A DNA stretch of 64,000 bases, taken from Actinomycetales bacterium (GTDB lineage: Bacteria; Actinomycetota; Actinomycetes; Actinomycetales; Dermatophilaceae). Each line of letters starts with the position of its first letter. Position 1 is the stretch's first letter. Positions 34,812 to 43,616 of the stretch are shown here, piece by piece. The notes under the pieces are model-generated. The model did not search any database and was not told the origin of the DNA. It saw only the letters and a list, made by a program, of their open reading frames with translations. The stretch spans positions 129,167 to 193,166 of the forward strand of contig JADJVI010000043.1 in NCBI GenBank assembly GCA_016710645.1, in the 5' to 3' direction. Both the position numbers and the translations under genes were made by a program.

Positions 34812-35565
34812 TCGCCCGCTGGCGCACGCGATGACCGACTGGTCGTCCCGGATGAGGGATCGGTCGGCGGTGGAGGCGCAGTACTCCACCACCGACCGGC
34901 TCTCCCGGCGGCGCTCGATCTGGGGTCCGGGGCCCGAGGGCGTGGACCCAAACGTCCTGCTGCGCGATGCGATCGTCGCGCTGCACCCGCGCCACGCGGT
35001 GGAGATCGGGTGCGGCACAGGCGCGTTGGCAGCCTCGGTATGCCGTGTGCTCCCCTCGTGCGACTACCTCGCCACCGATCTTTCCCCCGCGATGGTGGCC
35101 GCGACGGCAGCGCACGGAGTTCGGGCCGAAGTCAGCGACGCGGGGTCGCTTCCGGTGCCGGACGGCTGGGCGGATGTCGTGGTCGCCGCGTGGATGCTCT
35201 ACCACGTGCCGGATCTGGACGGCGTGCTCCGGGAGGTCGCCCGGGTGCTCGCGCCCGATGGCACACTCCTCGCCGTGACCAATGGCGATCGTCACCTGGC
35301 GACCCTGCTGGCCGACGTCGGCGTGGGTCCGGCGCAGACCCAGTTCAGTTCGGAGAACGGCGCCGCCTCACTGCGAGAGCACTTCGGCGAAGTCTCGCAG
35401 CGGGACGTCGAGACCCTGGCGACCTTTCCCGACCATGGTGCGGCCACGGCATACCTGGACACCATCGATCCGACACTGGGAGCTGCCCTTCCCGCCTTCC
35501 AGGGCCCTCGATCGGATGCCGGCTTCACGACGATCTTCACCGCCCGGAACCCGAGACCATTTTGA
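34804..35565 (+). CDS. Class I SAM-dependent methyltransferase
   Basis: 253-residue small-molecule methyltransferase of the Methyltransf_11/25 type. SAM-binding motif I is AVEIGCGTGALAASV, followed by YLATDLSPAMV and the post-II segment WADVVVAAWMLYHVPDLDGVLRE. The substrate is unknown. The ATG at 34804 overlaps the last eight bases of aceE, so translation is probably coupled; ATGs at 34831 and 34852 are alternatives. Its stop codon TGA lies precisely where the copied argG leader begins, which hints that the original 3' context was altered. Confidence 0.82.
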   Translation: MPDRPLAHAMTDWSSRMRDRSAVEAQYSTTDRLSRRRSIWGPGPEGVDPNVLLRDAIVALHPRHAVEIGCGTGALAASVCRVLPSCDYLATDLSPAMVAATAAHGVRAEVSDAGSLPVPDGWADVVVAAWMLYHVPDLDGVLREVARVLAPDGTLLAVTNGDRHLATLLADVGVGPAQTQFSSENGAASLREHFGEVSQRDVETLATFPDHGAATAYLDTIDPTLGAALPAFQGPRSDAGFTTIFTARNPRPF

Positions 35566-35660
35566 TGGTTATGCACGTGGATGCACCTGGATGCACATGA
35601 TTGGACTAGTGTCCAAACATCTTGACGTCCCTCCCCGTGAACAAGCAGGAATCACCGGGC
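35557..35660 (+). pseudogene. Decayed copy of the argG promoter and first codons
   Basis: This stretch repeats the region just upstream of and into argG (36738-36835): TTTGATGGTTATGCACG is shared exactly, then the paired TGCA words of the ArgR operator, GTGTCCAA as the start, TCTTGACGTCCCT, GTGAAC and GGAATC. The reading from the GTG at 35611 (VSKHLDVPPREQAGITG) is a degraded form of VSKVLTSLPVGERVGIAFSG. After about 35660 similarity ends. The rest of the gap to 35950 holds a short (CA)n run near 35876 and one motif copy (35734), and no gene I can support. Confidence 0.75.
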
Positions 35661-35950
35661 ACCCGCGACATCGTCAGGAAATGCTCACTCGCGAACCGGA
35701 GGCGTTGAGGAGTCGGAGCGGGACGAGCAGTCGGCATACCGCTGACTGACCGTGACGTTGACCCGCGTACTCGACGTGGCCGCGAGGTGGCCTCCAATGG
35801 TCATCCTGGTGCAGACACGAGGGGTGTTCACAATTCCTGCGCGAACGCCCGGATATCACTCGGGCTGAGGCGTACAACACACACACACAGACCCGAACGC
35901 GAGCTTATCCTCGAAGTGTCGAGCATTCTCGCTCACGAAGCATTCAGGGG

Positions 35951-36685
35951 ATGACAGTGAGGGCAATAGAAGTCGGCACATCTCTGGGGTGGCCTCAGCG
36001 CGTGCACACCCAAGCCGTGACGAGACACCCGATTGTTGTAGCTCTGTCGGCGCTGCTTGGAGTCGGGGTGGGCGGTTGCACATCCGAAGCAGGCAGTCCC
36101 GCGCCATCGGAGGGTGCGCGAGCGTCGCAAAGCGTCGCGGCCAGCCCTTCTCGCGCCCCGGAGTGCGGTGCATCCCTCAGAGACACCGATGACTCGGTGG
36201 CCCGATGGACCGGGCTGCTGGGCGGGACGGGCCAGGGTACGACAGACCTGGCCGTTGGGAGATCGGTAGGTGTGACGACACTGAGTACTGAGGGATGCAC
36301 CGCCGCCGACGCTGAGATCGTCTTGGCCGACTGCCCAGGAGCCGACGGATGGATCCTCTCGATGCCACGGGCGCTCTCCGGTAGATCTCTGGCGGCAAGT
36401 GGGGTCATCGGAGTCGCAGCGTCCAGGACCGAGGTGACAAACGGTCCCATACCCGGGACCATTACTGCGATCTTCTTCCGCGCAGACAGTTCGTCATCGA
36501 AGGCCTACGTGAACCGCTGGCTCACCGGGTGTCGTGCCAGCCCGGAGTTCGGCAAGCTCAGCGTCGCAACTCTCACCAGCGGTGTCTTGGCGGTCCGGGC
36601 AGCCAACGCGGCAGGCGTCGATCGGGCCACCAGCGACCGGCTGCTAGGCCAGATTCGGGACCGGATCGCGCAGGACGGGCAATAG
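35951..36685 (+). CDS. Hypothetical lipoprotein
   Basis: Predicted lipoprotein of unknown function, about 244 residues. A hydrophobic stretch (HPIVVALSALLGVGVGG) ends at a lipobox cysteine, Cys43 from this start, followed by a Ser/Pro/Ala-rich spacer and a globular part with three further cysteine pairs (PECGAS, EGCTAAD/LADCPGAD, LTGCRAS). The start is uncertain: ATG 35951, GTG 35957 (AGGGG six bases before) or GTG 36017, which would give the more usual short signal peptide. It is the only gene between the decayed argG leader and intact argG. Confidence 0.65.
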   Translation: MTVRAIEVGTSLGWPQRVHTQAVTRHPIVVALSALLGVGVGGCTSEAGSPAPSEGARASQSVAASPSRAPECGASLRDTDDSVARWTGLLGGTGQGTTDLAVGRSVGVTTLSTEGCTAADAEIVLADCPGADGWILSMPRALSGRSLAASGVIGVAASRTEVTNGPIPGTITAIFFRADSSSSKAYVNRWLTGCRASPEFGKLSVATLTSGVLAVRAANAAGVDRATSDRLLGQIRDRIAQDGQ

Positions 36686-36749
36686 GCGCCAGTGAGGTCA
36701 CCCGCTGCGCGAACCGATGGAACACGGCATACCCTCCGCATTTGATGGT

Positions 36750-36771
36750 TATGCACGTTGGTGCATATAGT
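36750..36771 (+). promoter_or_regulatory. argG promoter with ArgR (ARG-box) operator
   Basis: 36750-36767 is TATGCA-CGTTGG-TGCATA, an 18-base perfect-arm palindrome of ARG-box size, and a further TTGCA lies three bases on. Its right arm overlaps TATAGT (36766-36771), which sits seven bases ahead of the argG GTG and fits a -10 element for a leaderless mRNA. Binding of the arginine repressor here would block the promoter directly. Confidence 0.65.
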
Positions 36772-36778
36772 TGCACCC

Positions 36779-38203
36779 GTGTCCAAGGTCTTGACGTCCC
36801 TGCCTGTCGGTGAACGAGTCGGAATCGCCTTCTCCGGAGGTCTCGACACCTCCGTGGCCGTGGCCTGGATGCGCGACAAGGGGGCCATCCCCTGCACCTA
36901 CACCGCGGACATCGGGCAGTACGACGAACCCGACATTGACTCGGTGCCCGGCCGCGCCGGTCAATATGGCGCAGAGCTGTCCCGGCTGGTCGACTGCCGC
37001 GCCGCCCTGGTCGAGGAGGGCCTGTCGGCGATCGCGTGCGGCGCCTTCCATATCCGCTCGGGCGGCAAGCAGTACTACAACACCACGCCGCTGGGCCGCG
37101 CGGTCACCGGCACCCTGCTGGTGCGGGCCATGCGCGCCGACGACGTCGACATCTGGGGTGATGGGTCGACCTACAAGGGCAACGACATCGAGCGGTTCTA
37201 CCGCTACGGCCTCATCGCCAACCCCAACCTGCGCATCTACAAGCCCTGGCTGGACGCCGACTTCGTCACCGAGCTCGGCGGGCGCACCGAGATGTCCCAG
37301 TGGATGACCGCGCACGATCTGCCGTACCGCGACTCGGTCGAGAAGGCCTATTCGACCGACGCCAACATCTGGGGCGCTACGCACGAGGCCAAGCGCCTGG
37401 AGCACCTGGACACCTCGATCGAGATCGTCGAGCCGATCATGGGGGTCAAGTTCTGGGACCCCTCGGTGGTCATCGACAGCGAGGACGCGACGATCGAGTT
37501 CGTCCAGGGGCGCCCGGTTGCGATCAACGGGCGCGATTTCGCCGCTGACCCGGTGGGCCTGGTCATGGAGGCCAACGCCGTCGGCGGCCGCCACGGCCTG
37601 GGCATGGCCGACCAGATCGAGAACCGGATCATCGAAGCCAAGAGTCGCGGCATCTACGAAGCGCCCGGCATGGCGCTGCTCTTCATCGCCTACGAGCGGC
37701 TGCTCTCGGCGATCCACAACGAGGACACCATCGCCAACTACCACGCCGAAGGGCGTCGGCTCGGCCGGCTGCTCTACGAAGGCCGTTGGTTCGACCCGCA
37801 GTCGCTCATGTTGCGCGAGTCGCTGCAGCGTTGGGTCGCGTCGGCCGTCACCGGCCAGGTGACCCTGCGGCTGCGGCGCGGCGACGACTTCTCGATCATC
37901 GACACCCGCGGTCCGGCCTTCTCTTATCACCCCGACAAGTTGTCGATGGAGCGCACCGAGGACGCCGCCTTCGGCCCGACCGACCGAATCGGGCAACTCA
38001 CCATGCGCAACCTCGATATCGCTGACACCCGCTCCAAGCTCGAGTTGTATGCCGCGCAAGGCCAGCTCCTCGGCGGGCACGCCGAGCTCATCGGGCGCCT
38101 AGAGCCAGGCGGCGCCGCATCCATTGCGGCCAACCCCGAGGTCAGCGATGTCGGTGAGGTCGAGACCCTCGACCGCGCCGCCATGGAAGCCGGCACCGAC
38201 TGA
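36779..38203 (+). CDS. argG: Argininosuccinate synthase
   Basis: Joins citrulline and aspartate with ATP to give argininosuccinate in arginine synthesis. 474 residues, the longer E. coli/Streptomyces-type enzyme rather than the ~400-residue type. The ATP loop is GIAFSGGLDTSVAVAW (residues about 15-30); STDANIWGATHEAKRLE and GIYEAPGMALL are family blocks. The GTG at 36779 matches the family N-terminus (M)SKVLTSLPVGERVG and has no ribosome site; a -10 hexamer directly upstream makes a leaderless transcript likely. No other arg genes are adjacent. Confidence 0.96.
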   Translation: MSKVLTSLPVGERVGIAFSGGLDTSVAVAWMRDKGAIPCTYTADIGQYDEPDIDSVPGRAGQYGAELSRLVDCRAALVEEGLSAIACGAFHIRSGGKQYYNTTPLGRAVTGTLLVRAMRADDVDIWGDGSTYKGNDIERFYRYGLIANPNLRIYKPWLDADFVTELGGRTEMSQWMTAHDLPYRDSVEKAYSTDANIWGATHEAKRLEHLDTSIEIVEPIMGVKFWDPSVVIDSEDATIEFVQGRPVAINGRDFAADPVGLVMEANAVGGRHGLGMADQIENRIIEAKSRGIYEAPGMALLFIAYERLLSAIHNEDTIANYHAEGRRLGRLLYEGRWFDPQSLMLRESLQRWVASAVTGQVTLRLRRGDDFSIIDTRGPAFSYHPDKLSMERTEDAAFGPTDRIGQLTMRNLDIADTRSKLELYAAQGQLLGGHAELIGRLEPGGAASIAANPEVSDVGEVETLDRAAMEAGTD

Positions 38204-38278
38204 CGCCACGGTCGGCGCGTTCGGCCCTGACAGGTCGGTTGTGGACGGCATACAAAGGTGGCGAACTAGACTCCGGGC

Positions 38279-39436
38279 GTGAGTCCGACGCCGCGGCGCC
38301 GCCCCAGCCCCGAGATGCTGGGGTTGTTGGAGCGCGCAGCCGGGCCGCTGGCCACCACCGCACTTCGGCGCGTGGAGCTGGACTACCCGTGGTTTCTGGC
38401 ACTGCCGGCCCAACAGCGCTCGTGGGTCGGGCTGGTGGCCCAGGCCGGCATTGCCGCCTTCATCGCCTGGCTCGGCGCAGAGGGTGAGGACGAACCCCCC
38501 GTCACCGCGGACGTCTTCGCCACGGCCCCAAGGGAATTGACCGCGTCGATCAGTTTGAGCCAGACCCTCGACCTGATCCGCGCCACCGTGTCGGTCGTCG
38601 AGGACGAGGTCGACGGGATGGGGTCGGCGACCGAGGCGCAGGTGCTGCGCGAGGCCGTGCTGCGCTACTCCCGCGAGATCGCCTTCGCGGCCGCTCAGGT
38701 CTATGCCAACGCCGCCGAGTCGCGCGGTGCGTGGGACGCCCGCCTGGAAGCGCTGGTCGTCGACGCCGTGCTGCGTGGTGAGGCCGACGACTCGATGCAG
38801 TCTCGGGCGACGGCTCTGGGGTGGGGCTCGGTCGCCCATGTCACCGTCGTGGCAGGCCGAACGCCCACTGGCGCAACGGCATACACGGGCGAGTCGATCC
38901 GTCGAGCAGCGCGACGCGTGGGGGCCGAAGCCCTGGCGGCCGTGCAACGTCGACGGCTCGTCGTCATTCTCGGCGGCACCACGGATGCGCTCAAGACGGC
39001 GGGTGCCCTGGCCGGCGAGTTCGGCGACGGCCCGATCGTCGTCGGCCCCACCGTGCCGCACCTGTTCGCCGCCGGTCGATCGGCCCGAGCCGCACTCAAC
39101 GGGCTCTCGGCCGCCCCGGCCTGGCCGCAGGCGCCGCGACCGGTTCTCGCCGACGAACTCCTACCTGAACGGGTGCTCATCGGCGACGACCGGGCGCGCC
39201 GACAACTCGTCGACCGGATCGTCACTCCGTTGCGCGACAACGCGACGCTGCGCCAGACGGCCGAGAGCTTCCTTGAGGTCGGGGGGTTGGAAGCCACCGC
39301 GCGACTGCTCTTCGTCCACCCCAACACGGTGCGCTACCGGATCGGGCGCATCGCCGAAATCACGGGTTACGACCTCGCCCACCCCAGAGACGGGTATGCC
39401 GTGCGGCTGGCCCTCGCACTCGCCGCCTTGCGTTGA
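38279..39436 (+). CDS. fasR: FasR-type PucR/CdaR-family transcriptional activator
   Basis: 385-residue regulator with a C-terminal PucR-type helix-turn-helix (TLRQTAESFLEVGGLEATARLLFVHPNTVRYRI region, near 325-360) and a central GGDEF-like fold. Position immediately ahead of fabD-fabH-acpP-fabF matches FasR of Streptomyces (SCO2386) and Rv2242 of M. tuberculosis, which activate fatty acid synthesis genes. The start is GTG 38279, six bases after TAGACT (38267-38272), so leaderless. The 97 bases between it and fabD, where its own target site would be expected, include a copy of the dispersed motif (39437). Confidence 0.9.
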   Translation: MSPTPRRRPSPEMLGLLERAAGPLATTALRRVELDYPWFLALPAQQRSWVGLVAQAGIAAFIAWLGAEGEDEPPVTADVFATAPRELTASISLSQTLDLIRATVSVVEDEVDGMGSATEAQVLREAVLRYSREIAFAAAQVYANAAESRGAWDARLEALVVDAVLRGEADDSMQSRATALGWGSVAHVTVVAGRTPTGATAYTGESIRRAARRVGAEALAAVQRRRLVVILGGTTDALKTAGALAGEFGDGPIVVGPTVPHLFAAGRSARAALNGLSAAPAWPQAPRPVLADELLPERVLIGDDRARRQLVDRIVTPLRDNATLRQTAESFLEVGGLEATARLLFVHPNTVRYRIGRIAEITGYDLAHPRDGYAVRLALALAALR

Positions 39437-39533
39437 CGGCATACCTGTGGGGTTTGTAGGAACCCTCCAAAACGACGACCGGCAGCTTGGCCGGATCGGG
39501 ATCACGGGATGGTCACGCAGGGATGACACAGTG

Positions 39534-40787
39534 GTGAACGTGCTCGCCGTCCTCTGCCCTGGCCAAGGCTCTCAGAAGCCCGGCTTCCTCTCCCCCTGGC
39601 TGGAGCTGCCGTCCTTCCGCGATCGGATGGAGTGGTTCTCCACCGTCGCGAACATGGACCTGGTCTCCTACGGCACCACGGCCGACGCCGAGACGCTGCG
39701 CGACACGGCCGTGGCCCAGCCGCTCATCGTGGCTGCCGGGCTGTGCTCGCTGCTGTCGATCTTCCCGCGGCCCGCGGACGGCTTCCGGCAGGTGTCGGTC
39801 GGCGCCGGGCATTCGGTCGGCGAGATCACCGCGGCGGCCGCCACCGGCGTCATCACGGCGGAGCAGGCGCTGGTCTTCGTGCGCGAGCGCGGGCGAGAGA
39901 TGGCGGCTGCGGGCGCCATCACGCCGACCGGCATGTCCGCCGTGCTCGGTGGCGACCCCACCGAGGTGCTCGACGCGCTGACCCGGCACGGGCTCACCCC
40001 CGCCAACATGAACGGCGTCGGCCAGGTCGTCGCCGCCGGCACCCTCGACCAACTCGCCGCTCTCGCCGCCGACCCACCGGCCAAGACGCGGATCATCCCG
40101 CTGCAGGTGGCCGGCGCCTTCCACACCGCGCACATGGCTCCGGCGACCGCGCGCCTCGCGGGATACGCCAAGGCCATCACCACCCATGAGGCGCACGCCC
40201 GGCTGGTGTCCAACCGCGACGGCCACATCATCCACTCAGGCCACGACGTGCTCGAACGGCTGGTCACCCAGGTCAGCGCCCCCGTCCGCTGGGACCTGTG
40301 CATGGCCACCCTGTCCGAGATGGGCGTCACCGGCCTGATCGAGGTGCCTCCGGCCGGCACCCTGTCTGGGCTGGCCAAGCGCGCCATGCCAGGCGTCGAG
40401 ATCCTCACTCTCAACACTCCGGACCAACTCGACGAGGCGTTCCGGATGATCACCGAGCACGGCGGCAATGACCATGCGCGGGAGATCCAGTGGACCCTCG
40501 GGGTGGCACCCACCAAGGGCACGGTGAGCTTCAGCTCGGTCGCGCCCGGCGACGAGGTCTCCGCGGGTGAAGTCCTCGCCCACGTCGAGGCGGTCCACGA
40601 CACGCACCAGGTCACGGCGGCCCACCACGGGGTCATGGGTGACTGGCTGGTCGACAACGGTGACGAAGTGTCTCCCGGTCAGCCGATCCTTCGGTTCGGC
40701 CCGCTGGCGCGGTCCCGTCGCGAGGACCTCCCCGCCGAGCCCAACGCCACGAGCACGTCCGACACCACGCACGGGAGCGACGCATGA
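39534..40787 (+). CDS. fabD: Malonyl-CoA:ACP transacylase with C-terminal biotinyl/lipoyl-like domain
   Basis: Transfers malonyl from CoA to ACP to feed fatty acid synthesis. Residues 1-310 are the acyltransferase: PGQGSQKPGF, nucleophile Ser94 in GAGHSVGE, and AFHTAHM with His197/His200. Residues about 322-390 form a second domain with the tandem-strand pattern of biotinyl/lipoyl carriers (VSFSSVAPGDEVSAGEVL, then MGDWLVDNGDEVSPGQPIL), but the central modification site reads EAVHDTHQV with no lysine. Total 417 residues against roughly 310 for stand-alone FabD. Start GTG 39534, with another GTG one codon earlier. fabH overlaps its stop as ATGA. Confidence 0.93.
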   Translation: MNVLAVLCPGQGSQKPGFLSPWLELPSFRDRMEWFSTVANMDLVSYGTTADAETLRDTAVAQPLIVAAGLCSLLSIFPRPADGFRQVSVGAGHSVGEITAAAATGVITAEQALVFVRERGREMAAAGAITPTGMSAVLGGDPTEVLDALTRHGLTPANMNGVGQVVAAGTLDQLAALAADPPAKTRIIPLQVAGAFHTAHMAPATARLAGYAKAITTHEAHARLVSNRDGHIIHSGHDVLERLVTQVSAPVRWDLCMATLSEMGVTGLIEVPPAGTLSGLAKRAMPGVEILTLNTPDQLDEAFRMITEHGGNDHAREIQWTLGVAPTKGTVSFSSVAPGDEVSAGEVLAHVEAVHDTHQVTAAHHGVMGDWLVDNGDEVSPGQPILRFGPLARSRREDLPAEPNATSTSDTTHGSDA

Positions 40788-41806
40788 GCGCGGCAGCAGC
40801 GCCCAAGGGCACCGGCACGCTCACCGCTCCTGCGGGAGCGCGCCACGCCCGGATCTGGGGGGTCGGTGGCTACCGTCCCGAGCGGGTCGTCCCCAACTCC
40901 GAGATCGTCGATGTCATCGACTCGTCCGACGAGTGGATCCAGGAGCGCTCCGGCATCAAGTCGCGGCGCTGGGCCGGACCGCACGAGACGGTCGTGACGA
41001 TGTCGGTCGCCGCCGCCCGCGATGCGGTGGCCTCGGCTGGCATCCAGCTCGACCAGGTCGAGGCGGTCATCGTCTCGACGGTCAGCCACCCCTATCAGAC
41101 GCCCGCCGCCGCCCCGATCGTCGCCGACGCGCTCGGGCTGCGCTGCGTCGCCTTCGACATCTCGGCGGCCTGCGCCGGCTACTGCCACGGCATCTCGCTG
41201 GCCAATGACATGGTCCGCGGCGGCAGCGCGGGCTTCGTCCTGGTCATCGGGGTCGAAAAGCTCTCCGACTTCACCGACCCGACCGACCGCTCGACGGCCT
41301 TCATCTTCGCCGACGGCGCGGGTGCGGCCGTGGTCGGTCCCTCCGACACCCCCGGCATCGGGCCGACCATCTGGGGTTCGGATGGCTCGCAGTGGGAGAC
41401 CATCAAGCAGAACGAGTCGTGGCTGGAGGTGCGCGACGAGGGGTTGGACTTCCCCTCGATCGGCATGCAGGGCCAGTCGGTCTTCCGCTGGGCCGTCTGG
41501 GGCATGGCCCCCGTCGCGCAGCGCGCCATCGACGCCGCCGGCATCACCGCGGCCGACCTTGACGCCTTCCTGCCCCACCAGGCCAACATGCGGATCATCG
41601 ATGCGATGGTCAAGCAGCTCAAGCTGCCCGCCGATATCCCGGTTGCGCGCGACATCGTCGAGACCGCCAACACCTCGGCCGCCTCCATCCCCCTGGCCAC
41701 CGAGCGGATGCTCCGAGAAGGCGAGATCCCGCACGGCGGGCTCGCGTTGCAGATCGGCTTCGGCGCCGGCCTCGTGTATGCCGCGCAGGTCGTCGTCCTG
41801 CCCTGA
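40784..41806 (+). CDS. fabH: 3-oxoacyl-ACP synthase III
   Basis: Starts each fatty acid by condensing an acyl-CoA primer with malonyl-ACP. 340 residues. Catalytic triad visible: Cys130 in ISAACAGY, His265 in LPHQANMR and Asn296 in ETANTSAAS. The first 20 residues (Ala/Gly/Thr-rich) are an unconserved extension. The start overlaps the fabD stop by four bases, so translation is coupled. In branched-chain-making actinobacteria this enzyme sets primer choice; that is not readable here. Confidence 0.95.
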   Translation: MSAAAAPKGTGTLTAPAGARHARIWGVGGYRPERVVPNSEIVDVIDSSDEWIQERSGIKSRRWAGPHETVVTMSVAAARDAVASAGIQLDQVEAVIVSTVSHPYQTPAAAPIVADALGLRCVAFDISAACAGYCHGISLANDMVRGGSAGFVLVIGVEKLSDFTDPTDRSTAFIFADGAGAAVVGPSDTPGIGPTIWGSDGSQWETIKQNESWLEVRDEGLDFPSIGMQGQSVFRWAVWGMAPVAQRAIDAAGITAADLDAFLPHQANMRIIDAMVKQLKLPADIPVARDIVETANTSAASIPLATERMLREGEIPHGGLALQIGFGAGLVYAAQVVVLP

Positions 41807-41884
41807 CCCACCAATTCCCGCGTCCCGACGGGTCATTCGGGAGCCTCACCCCTGAACCATCCCCATCCGTAGAAGGAGCACCCC

Positions 41885-42130
41885 ATGGCAAGCGAATCCG
41901 AGATCCTCGAGGGCCTGGCCGAGATCGTCAACGAAGAGACCGGCATCGACACCGCCGAGGTCGAGCTCGACAAGTCGTTCACCGACGACCTCGACATCGA
42001 CTCGCTGTCGATGATGACGATTGTCGTCAACGCCGAGGAGCGCTTCGGCGTCCGGATCCCCGACGACGAGGTCAAGAACCTCAAGACCGTCCGCGACGCG
42101 GTCAACTTCATCGCCGGCGCGCAGGCCTGA
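41885..42130 (+). CDS. acpP: Acyl carrier protein
   Basis: 81-residue acidic carrier that holds growing acyl chains on a phosphopantetheine arm. The attachment serine is Ser40 in DDLDIDSLSMM. Helices I-III and the acidic recognition face (ERFGVRIPDDEV) are typical. A strong AGAAGGAG site lies eight bases before the ATG. A hairpin made of two dispersed-motif copies follows, before fabF. Confidence 0.96.
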   Translation: MASESEILEGLAEIVNEETGIDTAEVELDKSFTDDLDIDSLSMMTIVVNAEERFGVRIPDDEVKNLKTVRDAVNFIAGAQA

Positions 42131-42144
42131 CCTGCCCCGACGCC

Positions 42145-42187
42145 CGCGGTATGCCGTGCCGCGCCCGGTGTGACACGGCATACCGCG
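42145..42187 (+). terminator. Hairpin of inverted motif copies between acpP and fabF
   Basis: CGCGGTATGCCGTG (42145-42158) and its complement (42174-42187) are perfect 14-base arms with a 15-base loop. Placed 15 bases after the acpP stop inside the fab operon, it may be a partial terminator or an RNA-stability hairpin that raises acpP expression over fabF. Confidence 0.6.
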
Positions 42188-42263
42188 CGGACGGTCCAGC
42201 GCTCCTGGACCCGACGTTCCATCGTTCCGCCCGACCCGCTCGCTCTGCCCTGAAGGAGCCCGC

Positions 42264-43514
42264 ATGACCTCCCCCAGCGCCACCCGCGTCGTCGTGACCG
42301 GAATGGGCGCCACGACCCCCGTCGGTGGCACCGTCGCGGAATCGTGGGACGCCATCCTCGCCGGGCGTTCCGGCGCTCGACCCCTGGAGTTCGACTGGGT
42401 CGCCCAGTACCAACTCCCGGTGACCTTCGCCGCCCAATTGCACACGCCCCCCGACCAGGTGCTCGCCAAGGTCGAGACCCGACGACTGGACCCGTCCTCG
42501 CAGTACGCCCTCATCGCCGCGCGCGAGGCCTGGGCCGACGCCGGCTCGCCGGACATCGATCCCGAGCGGATCGCGGTCGCGGTCGGGTCGGGCATCGGAG
42601 GGGTCCACACCCTCCTCAACCAGTGGGACACGTTGCGAGAGAAGGGACCTCGCCGCGTCTACCCGCTCGCGGTGCCGATGCTCATGCCCAATGGCCCGGC
42701 AGCGGCGATCTCGCTGGAGTTGTCGGCTCGGGCAGGCTCGCACACACCCGTCAGCGCGTGCGCCTCGGGCGCTGAAGCCATGGGGTATGCCGTGCAACTC
42801 ATCCGCAGCGGCCGCGCCGACGTGGTCGTCGCGGGTGGCACCGAGGCCGCGATGCACCCGATGCCGATTGCGGGTTTCGCTGCGATGCAGGCCCTTTCGA
42901 CGCGCAACGACGACCCGGAGGGCGCGTCCCGTCCCTATGACATCTCACGCGACGGCTTCGTCCTCGGTGAAGGCGCGGCCGTCATCGTCCTGGAGTCCGA
43001 GGAGCACGCGAGAGCCCGTGGGGCCCGGATCTATGCCGAGTTGGCGGGGGTCGGTATGTCCGCTGACGCCTACCACATCACCGCTCCCGAGCCGGAGGGC
43101 GCGGGGGCCGCGCGGGCCATGCTGGAGGCCATCGCCACGGCCGGTGCAACGCCTGCGGACATTGCCCACATCAACGCCCATGCCACGTCCACCCCGGTCG
43201 GCGACGTCGCCGAGGCCAACGCGATCCGGCGGGCCTTCGGTGAGCTGGCCGGGGCGATCCCGGTGAGTGCCACCAAGTCGATGACCGGTCACCTGTTGGG
43301 GGCCGCTGGCTCACTGGAGGCGATCTTCACCATCCTCGCGCTGCACCATCGGCTGGCCCCGGCGACGATCAACCTCGTCGACCTCGACCCCGAGGTGGGC
43401 CTGGATGTCGTGCGCGGCTCGCACCGCACCCTGCCCGAGGGCGAGTTGCTCGCGCTCAACAACTCGTTCGGCTTCGGCGGGCACAACGTCGCCCTGGCTT
43501 TCCGCACCGTCTGA
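42264..43514 (+). CDS. fabF: 3-oxoacyl-ACP synthase II
   Basis: Elongating condensing enzyme, 416 residues. Catalytic residues: Cys166 in VSACASGAE, His306 in NAHATSTPVGD and His343 in KSMTGHLLGAAGS; the Phe-rich gate is LNNSFGFGGHN at the end. The start ATG follows TGAAGGAG. With fabD, fabH and acpP it makes a complete elongation core; the reductase and dehydratase genes are elsewhere. Confidence 0.95.
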   Translation: MTSPSATRVVVTGMGATTPVGGTVAESWDAILAGRSGARPLEFDWVAQYQLPVTFAAQLHTPPDQVLAKVETRRLDPSSQYALIAAREAWADAGSPDIDPERIAVAVGSGIGGVHTLLNQWDTLREKGPRRVYPLAVPMLMPNGPAAAISLELSARAGSHTPVSACASGAEAMGYAVQLIRSGRADVVVAGGTEAAMHPMPIAGFAAMQALSTRNDDPEGASRPYDISRDGFVLGEGAAVIVLESEEHARARGARIYAELAGVGMSADAYHITAPEPEGAGAARAMLEAIATAGATPADIAHINAHATSTPVGDVAEANAIRRAFGELAGAIPVSATKSMTGHLLGAAGSLEAIFTILALHHRLAPATINLVDLDPEVGLDVVRGSHRTLPEGELLALNNSFGFGGHNVALAFRTV

Positions 43515-43536
43515 CCCACCTGTCACCACACACATC

Positions 43537-43570
43537 GGGGCCGTTCGACTCACCTGAGTCGAACGGCCCC
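43537..43570 (+). terminator. fabF terminator
   Basis: 15-base perfect arms at 43537-43551 and 43556-43570 around ACCT, 22 bases past the fabF stop. It does not contain the dispersed motif. It can also serve the DUF3145 gene that ends at 43617 on the other strand. Confidence 0.85.
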
Positions 43571-43616
43571 GACGTCTGCCGGCCGGGCTGTTGCCGAGTC
43601 ACGTGACCGACGCGCG

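Noticed and set aside
35870..35890. (CA)n run upstream of the lipoprotein gene as a phase-variation tract
   Set aside because: Only about seven repeat units, outside the likely -35/-10 spacing, and no evidence of variation.
39437..39533. FasR operator upstream of fabD
   Set aside because: A site is expected from known FasR biology, but I cannot pick out a convincing repeat; GGAACCCTCC is too weak to claim.
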